DNA from: Choristoneura fumiferana
Lineage: Eukaryota; Arthropoda; Insecta; Lepidoptera; Tortricidae
DNA: 64,000 nt
Assembly (NCBI RefSeq): GCF_025370935.1
Contig: NC_133472.1
Coordinates: 27,018,401 to 27,082,400 of the forward strand
Direction of reading: 5' to 3'
Of the stretch, positions 48,242-59,399 are shown piece by piece (the stretch's first letter is position 1; every line of letters begins with the position of its first letter). The notes beneath the pieces were generated by a model that was given only the letters and a program-made list of their open reading frames with translations, was not told the DNA's origin and did no database searches. The position numbers were made by a program, and so were the translations under genes.

Positions 48242-48857
48242 TTTTAGGGTTCCGGAGCCAAAATGGCAAAAACGGAACCCTTTTAGTTTCGCCAGGTCTG
48301 TCTGTCTGTCTGTCTGTCCGTCCGCGGCTTTGCTCAGGGACTATCATCAATGCTAGAAAGCTGTAATTTTGCAAGGATATATATGTAAACTATGCCGACA
48401 AAATGGTACAATCAAAATACAAAAAACATTTTTTTTTACTGTACCTCTCCCATAGACGTAAAGTGGGGGGTTTTTTTTCTCATCCAACCCTGTAGTGTGG
48501 GGTATCGTTGAATACGTCTTTTAAACCCATTAGGGGTTTGCTCAGACGATTTTTCGATTCAGTGATGTGTTTGCGAAATATTCAACTTTAAAGTGCAAAT
48601 TTTCATAAAAGTCGAGCGTCCCCCCCCCCTCTAAAATCTAAACCGGTGGATGGAAAAATTTGAAAAAAATCAGAATGGTAGTAAGTATATCAAACTTACA
48701 AGGAAAACTATAACGGCTAAGTTTGCTTGAGAATTATACCTAAACTTCGAAGATTCCGTATAAATACGAAATCCTTAGAAAAATATTACTTAATTTTTTC
48801 GTAATGGCTACGGAACCCTATTTTGGGCGTGTCCGACACGCTCTTGGCCGGTTTTTA
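48242..48857 (-). mobile_element. 'gggttccgtagcc' repeat, uninterrupted copy
   Basis: Inverse of 23434-25376 without the mariner: begins 'ttttagggttccggagcc' and ends 'gacacgctcttggccggttt'. It preserves the empty TA site ('acatatata' on the minus strand) where the mariner sits in the other copy. Confidence 0.85.
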
Positions 48858-51011
48858 AACTAGTCTGTGGTGTACATACGTAGTGTATTGTTTGTCCAAA
48901 TTTGGTTCAAATAATATATTTGATCAAAAGTAAAAGATTTTTACGACGGTTTGGCCTGTGATAAGGGATACCGATACTGAATTGTAGATATATAATATAA
49001 ATAAGACACTTGGCCATACGGTTTTGGGCAACGATAGTAAACATTTGACTGTTTGGCACGGCAAAAGGACCAAAGATATTATTGCGAAGATTTCCGGCGG
49101 TTTTCGCGCTGCCAAGAGTAGGTCATTTTCCATACGGGTTTGTCCATAGCAGCTGGTAGTAAATTTAATAATCTTTTAATTTTACTTCTGTACGTTACAC
49201 CCTGTCATAGTAAACAATGACAATGTCAAATACAAAATTATGATAGCTTATTTTTTCTTTGGCAAAAGGCAAAGGCATTTTCATTTATTGTGTCGTAGAA
49301 CTGGTAGAATTAAGACATATTTTTTTTTATTTATTTTTTATATTAAGCGACATATTTTTTTTCATAAATATACCATAGTGTTCAGGAAGCAACATGCTTT
49401 CGAATCGTATATATATAAAATGAAATGTTGTCATTGTCGTTGAAATGGATTTGAGTAAACTTTTTGCTAACTATATCGTACAAGCTGTTTTAATAATTAT
49501 TCAAAATATTTTAGCAGGCACTTGTGTGCGACTGAGACTGGCCCGATCTGTTCGATGACTGGACTGGTCATCAGAACAGCTCGATGGTAGTGTCATCAAA
49601 ACTCAAAGCATATTTGCTAAGTTTCGTGTCAATGCCACAGCATGCCTCATACAAATAAATGATATAAAGAGTAAGTACTGAAACTCATAAAAGCATGTAA
49701 ATAACACATTTTTTTTGTAATATTCTTAAGAATGAGTAAGCCAAGTCGGAATGTGAACGGGAAAGGTGGAACAAAAATAATTTATTTACTTTATTTATTT
49801 AGGAAAGAAGTGAATGACACCATTCACTAGCCGGAAGATTGTCGGTCTATTAAAAATGATGTAGAATTGTAGACAACTATTCTATTAAGTATTTGCATTA
49901 CTTGTGATACTTCTATGGTAATTATATTGTTATAGGCTGCTAACAGCGCCTGGTTATTTCACGGATCGCGAGCGCGTATTAGGTAACGTAACCAAACATC
50001 ACATTTGTTACTTCATGCTTAACAAACAGAACATATTATATAGTAGAACGTAAATCTTCGTTAAGTGGTTTACCAGTTTGCTTCTAAGTGTGCTGGATAA
50101 GTCAATATAGTGAGAAAGTCGGTTAAGTTAGTACTCTATATCTTAAGTGGCTATAAAGAAAATTAATTAAATTGAGTACCTACTAACAATAAAATCAGGA
50201 TGTATGTAAATATCAGGTAAAAAAAACTGTACTTCATTATAATCTCAGGTAGGAACTTTCCGCTTTTTAAACAGTTTTAACTTATTCCGTGTCGTCATAA
50301 GCAGGTGACTTACATAGTGAAGTATACTATACCTAACTTTTCTTAACTGAATTATAAAATGTTTCCTTCAAATTTGTAAAGCACGTATAATATTCAATGA
50401 TTTCAATGGATTCCATTAAATGAATATTTTGATTAATTAATTTGTCATAATGAATACTCGGAAGTCTATAAGTAGCTACTTTACACCAGACGGAAGGTAA
50501 GTTGTTTTGTTCACGCCTTACCTTATACTAGATTTATAGTTCAGTAGGTCACAAATATATATACGTAACATAATGAAATCGTTAGACAGTCTGGCTTCCA
50601 AAATGTGACCCGGCGTGTAAAATTACAACATTATTTTTTTTGCATTTATTTAAAATAACGCTGTCAGCTAAAGGATCCGGGGTTTATTTCGAACTAGCTT
50701 TTGCCCGCGGCTTCGCTCGCACAGAATTAGTATGTACCGTAAAATGAGGCTACTTTGCACCGATATTGCTCCAAATTTCATAATCTTTGTTTCATTTTCA
50801 AAATGATTATGCTATTGTATGTTCATATAATATGTATTTATGTAAAGCAGTACTCACCCCTACTATCATTGCTATAAGAATCCTGAAATTACGCCATAAT
50901 GTTGTTTTGATATAAATAAAAAACTTTAATTTAGGAGGAATGCTCCCCGGCGTTTGGATAACTGAGAAAAAATTTCAATTTCATCATAACTCATACTATA
51001 TGTATTTCGAT

Positions 51012-51547
51012 CCAATTGATGAAAGTGTAAACAAAGACGTATTTATCCGACCACAGACGTTCAATGATGTGAAAACCTAGAACCTATTGCAAAATAATTA
51101 ATCTGTTCAGTAAATCGATTAATTTATTAATTGAATAGATCAAAGTCTTTTTTATTATTTACAATACTTGGTTTCATTCCAAATACTGTTTATTCAATTA
51201 TAAAAGCAGTAACTATTTTTTAATTTTAGGGTAAGTAAATAAAAATCGCTTATTCATCCGCGCATTAATCTATTTTTAAAATGTCGAATTTTCCACCATC
51301 TCTACGCTAGTCTATGCTACTACAGATTAAACACACGTTTTAATCAAGAAATAACGTCAGATTTTGACAAAGATTTTTCAAATGAGAAATAAACATTGAA
51401 ATCAAGTGAATTTTGGTGAAAAAAGTGGTTAAAAGACATCTAGTTAAAAGACACGAATTATAGATAAATGTGTTATTGATTCGATCCAGTGAGTGTTTAT
51501 ACAAGAATTTTGATGAAATTGGTTTGTTTACACTTTTAATAAATTGG
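51012..51547 (-). mobile_element. MITE with about 24-bp inverted ends, copy 2
   Basis: Ends 'ccaattgatgaaagtgtaaa' and 'tttacacttttaataaattgg'. The interior matches copy 1 (1298-1736) in inverse orientation, with about 100 bases more, including a segment near 51300-51370 absent from copy 1. Confidence 0.75.
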
Positions 51548-52663
51548 ATAGGCATAACGTATAGCAAGCGTTTGGTGTAGTTTCACAGCATCATAAATTA
51601 AACTCTGCTCCGACACGAATTATAACTACCTAATAACTACCTTTGAGAAGATTTTTTTTACGTAATTTTGATTATTGATATAAGAAAACGGTGCATACTA
51701 AGTCTATTTTTTTTAATAAATCTTAATAAGGTGAATCATACTTAATCAAGCTGCTTTTTTACCTTTGGGTATATATAACTTCAGGAAAAGAGAATAAACT
51801 TTGTAATATTATTATATATAAATAAGTTGAAATAATACTTTTTTTCTTGACACAACTAAATATTTTTTCATTTTTCTCGTACATACTCGTAAACATGACT
51901 CGACCCTATTTTGGTTCGGATGTTGTAGGTATCTTCTCAAAAAAGTACAAAAACTTCTTGCTTTCACTTTTGCTCTAGTGGTTTATAGGAAATAATTGTA
52001 ATAGAATAAAGTATGTAGGTGTACCTGTTCACATACTTTAAAATAATAATATTGTGATAAATCCTGCAATCATAATATTTATGTACCTACCACGGTTATA
52101 CTCGTATTAATGTAATAATAACCTGTAGAGTCTTCAATCGAAAATTAATAAATGAAGAACACAACTCCAAGAGAAGCCCTACATGAAACACAAGGTATAT
52201 GTAGTGTGTAGGGCAAACACCCGCAAGGGATCCTGCTTCATAGGTAAACGGGGCATAATATATTGTAGGACATTAAATTTCCAGAGGGGGGGGGCAGCTG
52301 CCCTCCACTGAACCCTGCGTACGCCCATGGTCCTTACGTACAGCTACCGGCAATCCGCAAATCATTATTCAAATAAATATGTACACTTAAGAGAAGTCTC
52401 TTCGTTCCATTCTCCACACAAACGTAGTCCCGGTCACATTTGAAAACTAGGCAACAGAAATAGATGAAATTTTGTAAGTATGAACTAGACGTAATTATCT
52501 ATGCCTGTGGTTTTCAGATTTTCATATAAATGTGTAATATCAAAATTACAGGAGCTCAAAAGTTGACGAAAAAAAAGATGTCAACTTTTTACGAGAATTA
52601 CAGACTAATAAAGCATTTTTACAAAAATCGAAAAAACCACAGGCATAGAAAATATAATAAATA

Positions 52664-52792
52664 TCTTCTTTTTTTTATTCAACTGGATGGCAAACGAGCA
52701 AGTGGGTCTCCTGATGATAAGAGATCACCACCACCCATAGACACCTGCAACACCAGGGCGATTGCAGATGCGTTGCCAACCTAGATACCTCA
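52664..52792 (-). mobile_element. LINE/SINE 3'-tail fragment
   Basis: 'gatcaccaccacccatagac' and 'gcagatgcgttgccaaccta' match the tail at 29222-29340; a T-rich stretch sits at the left edge, so the element is inverted. No gene. Confidence 0.7.
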
Positions 52793-53382
52793 AGCTATAC
52801 ATAGATTGTAAAATATCATTCATTTCTGTTCTATAATTTTCATATAATATGAGGACAACGAAACCCAAAATTCAACCGCCCAAATCTTGAAAAGCCTACA
52901 GCTATCTCGATATAAATTACGGACGTCGTTGCGGAAGGCATGGGGGGGACGGCTGCGAGCGCATATGTCACGAGCGATAAAGACAGCAATATCCCAAACG
53001 AATACCTAATGCGGCCTCGCGGCCGGCAGGGAAACTTCTCTTAAATAGCACTTATTAATTTTAGTATAAGAAGGTACATAGTATTTATATAGCAGTACTT
53101 AGTAGCTATTAAACCGTATATTATTAATAAAGGTCTACCACTAGATTTATTTAATATAATATAATATTGTTTTAGTAATATAATCTTATGATGAGTGCTC
53201 TATCGCTGTCCCAATAGTTGCCAGCTTTGATTTTATGTCAGCAACATCATCAGCATCTATTGGGCGTGAGCGTGTTGAGCACTCGGTTACCTTACTAACG
53301 TTAGTAACTTCTCAAACTTATCTGTTTAAAATATTTATACTATTGCATTATATTAAAATGTTGTTTATTATTAATAATATTT

Positions 53383-54245
53383 ATGTCGGCGGCCGATCGT
53401 AAAATCCGCCAGATCACGAAATTCCTAGGCATATCGTGAAATGCCGCCATTTCATGAATTGGCTAAGGGACATCCGCCATATCGTTGATAACTCACCGTT
53501 TAGCGATTTGCCTAGTGAAGTTTAGGCAGATCATGAAATTCCTAGGCATATCATGAAGCGCCGCCATTTCATGATTTGGCCAGTTCAGGCAGATCATGAA
53601 ATTCCTAGGCATATCATGAAACGCCGCCATATCGGTTCTGGCCCTTCGCCGGCCGCTGCCGCGGCACGCTCGCTTCGCTCGCTCGGCTCGTGCGTCGTAA
53701 TCACAATTAATACTAACCACTCCTCGCTTCGCTCGTCGTACCTAAAATTTTTCTATATAAATAAATAACAACTAGTGAATACTTTATTTACCAACAAAAT
53801 TCTAACCTCTAAAATACGGCAGACGTCCACGGTTTTTTCACATTGTGCACAGAATCCGTTTGATTCACATAAAAAGAACGGAGCTGATGTTCAAAAGCTT
53901 CTTTTGCACTTCTATTTTGAATTCAATCACTATTTTCGGTTTAAAGATCATTTTGTTTGCGACGCCGACATTTTCACGCGCTAAACAAACACGGCGGTCA
54001 GCTGGTCACGGCCGCCATTGCATACGCAGCGCCACCAGTGGCCAAATAGAAACTATTTTACGATGTGCCCGGTATAGAGCTAGGAATATCGACGAATGCG
54101 TTGCTCTAATCGATCTGCCGTATTATTTCTCAGGCACATCGTGATATGCCTGGCCAACGTTTAGGCATATCATGAAATGGCGGCGTTTCACGATATGCCT
54201 AGGAATTTCGTGATCTGGCGGATTTTACGATCGGCCGCCGACATT
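53383..54245. mobile_element. 863-bp foldback element with internal direct repeats
   Basis: Outer ends 'atgtcggcggccgatcgtaa' and the exact inverse at 54226-54245; the arms extend through 'ttcctaggcatatcgtgaaa'. Inside the left half a 'caggcagatcatgaaattcc' unit with 'gccgccat' recurs twice (about 53522 and 53586). The middle has a GC-rich 'cgcttcgctcgct' patch. A 99-codon frame at 53845 has no recognised domain. Probably a non-autonomous DNA transposon. Confidence 0.85.
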
Positions 54246-54636
54246 TACACAACATCATTAGCACGTTGAAGAATTTCGCGCATAACTTGTTTTACATATT
54301 ATATAACAAATTTGGACCGTCTTCGTTATAAATGGATTACCAGTTCGATGTCTTCAAACTAATTAAAGTAGTTTAATGCGATAAATGCAAGAAACTTGTT
54401 CTATAACGTTTACCTGTTTATTATTTATAATTTAAATATCATCAAATATAATTTATTGAATCAGGCGTTACTTTGCGGAGGTCCATATCAATGAACTAAA
54501 AGAATTTCCTTGCTCACCCGCGACCTTACGATAGCTAAGCTTATGCAAAATATGCGTGTTCATGCAGTTCCTCCACCTCCACACTGTAAGAACACACACA
54601 AATCACACAAACCCATCTATCACCACCACCACACTA

Positions 54637-54679
54637 CACTGACGCGTTTCGAACTCAACCAGAGCTCATCTTCAGAGTG
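54637..54679 (-). ncRNA. Hammerhead-ribozyme-like motif of the Penelope-like element
   Basis: Reading the minus strand: stem I CACT pairs with AGTG at the far end. The core CTGAAGA (54675-54669) fits CUGANGA. Stem II GAGCTC pairs with GAGTTC around a 5-base loop. GAAA follows, then a minimal stem III and TC before the closing AGTG. One unpaired T between core and stem II departs from the consensus. Activity is not shown. Confidence 0.5.
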
Positions 54680-54875
54680 ACACAACCGTACACCATGCTA
54701 CCAGTTGTTAGATTAACGAACCACAACCACCGTTTTAATTTGTCACTGTAAATCCCCAAGTACCCACATATGTTTTATGAAACAAAACAAAACTACCCAC
54801 AATTTTTTAATTATTTTTTAACCGTCCTTCAAAACTACCTTGATTTTTATTTATTTACTGTCAAGGCATGTTTTA

Positions 54876-55190
54876 TTAACTACCATTGCTGAAATTAGAT
54901 CCAAGCCGTAGCAAGGGATATGAAACTAAATTTACCTGCTCATTAATAATAGACCCCATACTGTTGTATCTAATTATCTCCATGCATTCTAAAACATCGA
55001 GACGAAACCCCTTGCCACAATAATGTAACTCTTCATACGAATCTGAGTCCGATAAAGAATGATTTAGTTCCAACAAATGTTTGGCAAAATTCGACTTATC
55101 AAGATGCTCATTCCTATATGCCGAAACATGCTCTTTAAATCTATCATTAAAACTGCGACCTGTCTGACCAACATATACTTTACTGCTACA
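54876..55190 (-). pseudogene. GIY-YIG endonuclease fragment
   Basis: The open frame reads SKVYVGQTGRSFNDRFKEH, AYRNEHLDKSNFAKHLLELN and on to SYPLLRLGSNFSNGS before a stop. VYVGQTGRS with downstream R and H..L.. fits the GIY-YIG nuclease fold found at the C-terminus of Penelope-like polyproteins. The 5' part of the protein, including the GIY half and the reverse transcriptase, is absent. The frame itself is intact over about 100 codons, so decay is recent or truncation happened at insertion. Confidence 0.65.
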
Positions 55191-55455
55191 GCGCTGACCG
55201 TCGGTTGCGAAAATTCATTCAGTGCTACGCTGACGGCGAACTGGACGCGTGTGTACAGTTCACAGGTCGGTCGCTCCGTCAGCGAAGCACTGAACACATT
55301 CATACAATCTCATAGCTCGTCGGTCGACCGACGCCGTGCGACCGACGAGCCGGACCGACGGTTCGACCGACCGTACGCGCGCACCAAATCACGAGCGTAC
55401 CGTCAGCGTAGCTGTGTGCGCATTCATAGACTTGCATAGCTACGCTAGCACTGTT
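55191..55455. mobile_element. GC-rich foldback fragment
   Basis: 'cagtgctacgctgacgg' near 55232 is mirrored by 'ccgtcagcgtagctgtg' near 55400, and 'cgaccgacg' words are arranged symmetrically in the middle. Frames on both strands (120, 79 and 61 codons) overlap each other and reflect the palindromic composition. Confidence 0.5.
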
Positions 55456-55921
55456 TCCAGCCTTAGTAATTCCTGCGAAAACCAAGGTTGCCGCCTTTTT
55501 GTCTCTCGTATTTACTCAATAGTATATTTTATAACGAGGGCTAAAGATATATAAATGAGCCCGGAGTGGTTAGCCCCCATAGCTTCACGTCGGGCAGCTA
55601 AGAAAGTCCGAGGGTGTTTATGGCTTAATTATTGAGCTGAAAACTATACTGTACATCGAATGCGAAAGTACCTACAAATAAAAGTACAATTCTATATCAT
55701 TGATGCATGTGTCAGTGAATTTCAAATAGTAGGTACCTACCTACTTACCAACTTATACATACATATTTCGCGTTTTGTTTGATTTCATGTCAAATTTCAA
55801 CAACACAACAATACGCTTTCATGAAAACTGAATGTACATTCCGTAATTTAAGTTCAATAAATAGGTAATAGAATCAAGAAAATAATAAAAGCTTTCGCGA
55901 CTTCCAAACTTTATGTTTTAT

Positions 55922-56262
55922 TTTTAGGGTTCTGCAGCTCGGTAATGTCTTGTCTTGTTTGGTGCCTGTCCAGACCTCTTTTTATCAATGCCCTTGGAGC
56001 AGTACTTAAATTCAATGCAATCATAAGATGCAGTCATTAAAAAAGGTGCTTCTGCACAAATTGCCGGGGAATCAAAACCTACAGGGTACTTCCAGTTGTC
56101 CCAGACACTTGTAATTTGCTAGGGAGGTAGCTTTTCTAGCACAACCAATAAGTCTGAAAATCTTGATTTTTTATGCCTGTCCATGTTAATAACCAATCTA
56201 AAATTACCCCGCGCCGCACTGGCTCACATCGCGTGTCTGACCCGCACTTGGTCGGGTTTTTT
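55922..56262 (-). mobile_element. 'gggttccg' repeat, degraded copy
   Basis: Begins 'tttagggttctgcagctcgg' and ends 'gtctgacccgcacttggtcgg', the inverse of the 'ggccaagtgcgagtcggac' start seen at 58601. Confidence 0.55.
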
Positions 56263-56429
56263 TAATCCTCATCTCTAATCAGTTTCATTCAACTAACGAT
56301 AAAAAGTATTACTAAACACACTTTTGTACACTCAAAAAATGCATTGCGTTGCGAATGATATTAAGCTCTTCGTCGCGTCGCTGAGTGAGATGGCCCATTC
56401 CCAGTACGCGGGAGAATCTAAAACATTAA

Positions 56430-56570
56430 GGTGCTGTTTCACCATCCATTGATTAGCGTTAACTGGCGGTTAGGTGTGATGCCGTCTCTATTTGTTTTGT
56501 TAGAATAGACGGAGATGGCATCACATTTAACCGTCGGTTACCGCTAATCAATGGATGGTGAAACAGCCCC
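56430..56570. mobile_element. MITE with TAA target duplication, copy 2
   Basis: Starts 'ggtgctgtttcaccatccat' and ends with its inverse 'atggatggtgaaacagcccc'; TAA on both sides (56427-56429 and 56571-56573). The arms pair along nearly the whole length. Same family as 34459-34601. Confidence 0.88.
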
Positions 56571-56774
56571 TAAATGTCAAATTGGTGCTGCCATCTTTGC
56601 GGAAGAAATGCGAAATATTTTACTATAGAAAATATTCCACATACTCGTACAATCACTAATTTTTCGATTGAATTATACCAACGTACATTCATGGTTTTAT
56701 TTAGCAGTTTTATGTCATTTTTGTTTTACGTTCTCGTATATATTTTTTATATTTATTTAATTAATATTTGCATT

Positions 56775-56990
56775 CAGCTTACAATGTATGCAATGGCAGT
56801 TACTTCTTGCTGCATAATACAGATCATTTTCTTAGCAATCTTCGTGTTGCCTAACAAAGTCATGCACTCTAAGTAGGTAAGTAAATTAAAAAAATACATT
56901 AATTTTTTACTGCCTTGCTCGGGATTAACTACACGGTTACTCCTACTTCGTGAGGGCCACATTGAAGTAGGTAGGTCTGCCTAAAGGCTA
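56775..56990 (+). repeat. Hydrophobic-ORF repeat, copy 2
   Basis: Reads MYAMAVTSCCIIQIIFLAIF then VLPNKVMHSK and a stop, at the end of a 100-codon AT-rich hydrophobic frame (56574-56876). It matches the segment at 16762-16930 at both protein and DNA level. Identity unknown. Confidence 0.4.
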
Positions 56991-57338
56991 AAGAGCATTA
57001 GTAGTGAAAACGTTCTATAAAAAAATTGTGTTTTCGATTTCGAAGATTTTATTAAATTATTATGTTTATATTATAATTGTGCTTGTGCGTACGTGTATTA
57101 ATGTTATTTAATAAAGTTATATTGAGTTATTGTTAAGTATGCTTAGTTAAATATTAAATTTTATACGTTATAACTATAAACTCCTGCAATAACCCATTTT
57201 ATGAATGTTCAACTCGAGTTTTAGCCATATGGATGCTTCGCTTTAGCTTGTGTGACATTTCTATTTTTCCTAATAGTTATTTATTATTTATTACTGTGAG
57301 TTAATCACTGAACTATGCTCTGCGAAGTTTAATTATTA

Positions 57339-57529
57339 TGTAAGGTGACCCAGGGCTATTATAGTAGCTGCGGGGATATTGTATCTGAGCCGTCTGATGG
57401 CGTCCTTACGACGCCATGTTCTTCTCGGCCGTTTTACGTTGTGTTCGCCAGAAGACTGTCTTCACACAACACACATGAACATGGCGAACAATATTCCCCC
57501 AGCTACAATAGCTACGGGTCACCTTACAT
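57339..57529. mobile_element. Foldback MITE, 'gtaaggtgaccc' family
   Basis: Ends 'atgtaaggtgaccc' and 'gggtcaccttacat'; the arms continue with 'ctattatagtagctg' and 'agctacaatagct'. About 190 bp, no coding content. Confidence 0.85.
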
Positions 57530-58042
57530 ATTGTATGGTGATTTGGTTCGGATTGACAGACATTAAGTAATATCGTGCGTAAAATATAGGTAGTTGATCT
57601 TGAACAGTTTCTTCTAAACCCTATCACAAGAACTTGATCAAATAAGAAAGGTCAAATATGGCACGAGGGCATTTAAGACATGGCTACCTGCTTTCTTTAT
57701 AGCTAGATGCCGTTTGCCGAAGTTTCGTGATCGTTTATTTATAGTTGTTATGTGTAACAAGTCAGCTGGTAGGAATATTTTACACTTGCTCGTATTTTAC
57801 CGCAAAACTGGTACTATTATTTCCACGAGTTTGAACTCTATTTATTAGACACTTTCAAAGTTCCATCAGATTAACGTGAATTTTATTACTTTGCCAGAAT
57901 AGCTACTTACAAAAAATTAATGTTATCTTTATTTCAAGCTGTTGAGTAACTACGAAAAAAATCAAATCAAGTGCGCTTAAAAAACTTAATAATATAACGT
58001 TTACGTTACTTATTTAACGTTGTTTTGTTGACGAAGCCAGCA

Positions 58043-58161
58043 GGGCTACTACGCAACTCGAAACTCGAAGTTCGTGTCGTGCGGTCCCTCTCGCTCTCGT
58101 AGTATAAGTGTCAGAGGGACCGCACGACACGACCTTCGAGTTTCGAGTTTCTTAGTAGCCC
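58043..58161. mobile_element. Short perfect-arm hairpin element
   Basis: 'gggctactacg' and 'actcgaaactcgaag' on the left mirror 'cttcgagtttcgagtttc' and 'agtagccc' on the right, and 'cgtgtcgtgcggtccctct' mirrors 'agagggaccgcacgacacg'. The whole 119 bp folds into one stem. Confidence 0.85.
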
Positions 58162-58551
58162 AGCTGTTGCGGATATTACGTTGTTAAGTAAATTTATGGT
58201 GAAATTTATGATATGCAAATACTTAACTGAAAGATGGTTTTAATATTGAATAAAGTATTTAACATGTATTAAAACTTTTCTTAAAAATAATACTTACAAA
58301 TTGCTTGCTTTCTTGGGTAGGTATATGTACCTACATACACGTTATCTCTGCACGTTTTACTTAATGTCTAAGTTAGATTTTTCTCTTAAAGATCTCGTTT
58401 ATTAAAAATAAAAAAATGGTCAAGCTTGTACACGTCATTCGAAGGCTAAGGTGAAAATATTTTATGATTCTTTTTAAATAAAAATGGCATTTTTTTTTTT
58501 TAACTCATACATAACCGGGAATCGAACCCGATCAAAATCTCTACATATAAA

Positions 58552-58905
58552 CAACTAGCGACCCGCGCCGGCTTCGCACGGGCAAAATAAAAATAAAAAT
58601 GGCCAAGTGCGAGTCGGACTCCCGCACGAAAGGTTACGTACCTATACAACAGTAGACATTAGCAACAAAGGGCAAAAAATCACGTTAATTGTATGTGAGC
58701 CCCCCTTAAATATTTATTTATTCTGTTTTTAGTACTTGTTGTTATAGCGGCTACAGAAATACATCATCTGTGAAAATTTCAACTGTCTAGCTATCACGGT
58801 TCATGCATGAGATACAGCCTAGTAACGTACAGACATACGGACAGTGGAGTCTTAGTAATAGGGCCCGTTTTTGTTATCCTTTGGGCACAGAACTCTAAAA
58901 AGGTC
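58552..58905 (+). mobile_element. 'gggttccg' repeat copy joined to a 'gcttcgcacggg' repeat end
   Basis: A lepidopteran repeat end ('actagcgacccgcgccggct') is followed by 'ggccaagtgcgagtcggact' at 58601 and closes near 'cacagaactctaaaa'. A B-box-like 'gggttcgattcccgg' on the minus strand at about 58514-58528 precedes it. Confidence 0.55.
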
Positions 58906-59359
58906 TTTTATTAAGGGCACTTCACACACATTTTTCAACTCCATTTCCCACAAAAACTACCCTGCGCGAAGCCGGGGCGCGTCAACGTAGAGTAAATGCA
59001 TTTATGGTTAGATTGATATTTTTAATTTCGTAATATCTTTTGAATGGAATATCCGATTTGAATAATTCAAAATGTAATCTACAGGTATTAAAACCGTCTT
59101 GAATATAAAATTATTTATTTGGATAAGGATTACCTAATATAAAGGTATGGATAACATGGTCTGATTTTAGTCGGCATTTCTGTCAACTTTTAAAATGTAA
59201 AAAAGTAGTTATATGGTATCGTGAAGTTTTTTGTAGAGATTAATATATTCTTTAATACCGTAGAACATTTTTTTTTGTTCTATCATAAACAGTTTCCACA
59301 GCGCAGGCGATGAAATAAGGGAAAATGAGAATGAAATAAAAACGCTACTAAATTAAAAT

Positions 59360-59365
59360 TTTATT
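59360..59365 (-). terminator. Poly(A) signal AATAAA of pentraxin gene 2
   Basis: Canonical AATAAA on the minus strand, 35 bases past the stop codon of pentraxin gene 2. This implies a very short 3' UTR. Confidence 0.6.
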
Positions 59366-59399
59366 CAAATTGTAGGCTTTGCAAACAAGTATTAAAAAA

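Larger units (their letters stand above)
54560..55190 (-). mobile_element. Penelope-like retroelement remnant
   Basis: The minus strand carries a GIY-YIG endonuclease end (see 54876-55190), then a non-coding tail with a hammerhead-like motif at 54637-54679. This order (GIY-YIG then a ribozyme-bearing terminal repeat) is known for Penelope-like elements. The reverse transcriptase part is missing: at about 55190 the sequence changes to an unrelated foldback element. Confidence 0.7.
39669..59399. other. Intergenic region between the pentraxin paralogues
   Basis: Nearly 20 kb with no supported protein gene. Listed separately are the repeats found in it and two weak exon candidates. Stretches in which I see nothing definable: 41460-44380, 46990-48240, 48860-51010 (apart from a 'ttgcccgcggcttcgc' fragment at 50695), 51550-52660 and 57530-58040. 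The leader exon of pentraxin gene 1 should lie somewhere in the first part. Confidence 0.55.

Noticed and set aside
55064..55439. Overlapping frames of 79 and 120 codons on opposite strands
   Set aside because: One is an out-of-frame reading of the GIY-YIG fragment, the other reads through a palindromic repeat.
58505..58545. tRNA gene suggested by 'gggttcgattcccgg' on the minus strand
   Set aside because: Only a T-arm/B-box is present; no A box, anticodon arm or acceptor pairing can be built upstream. Probably a SINE remnant.
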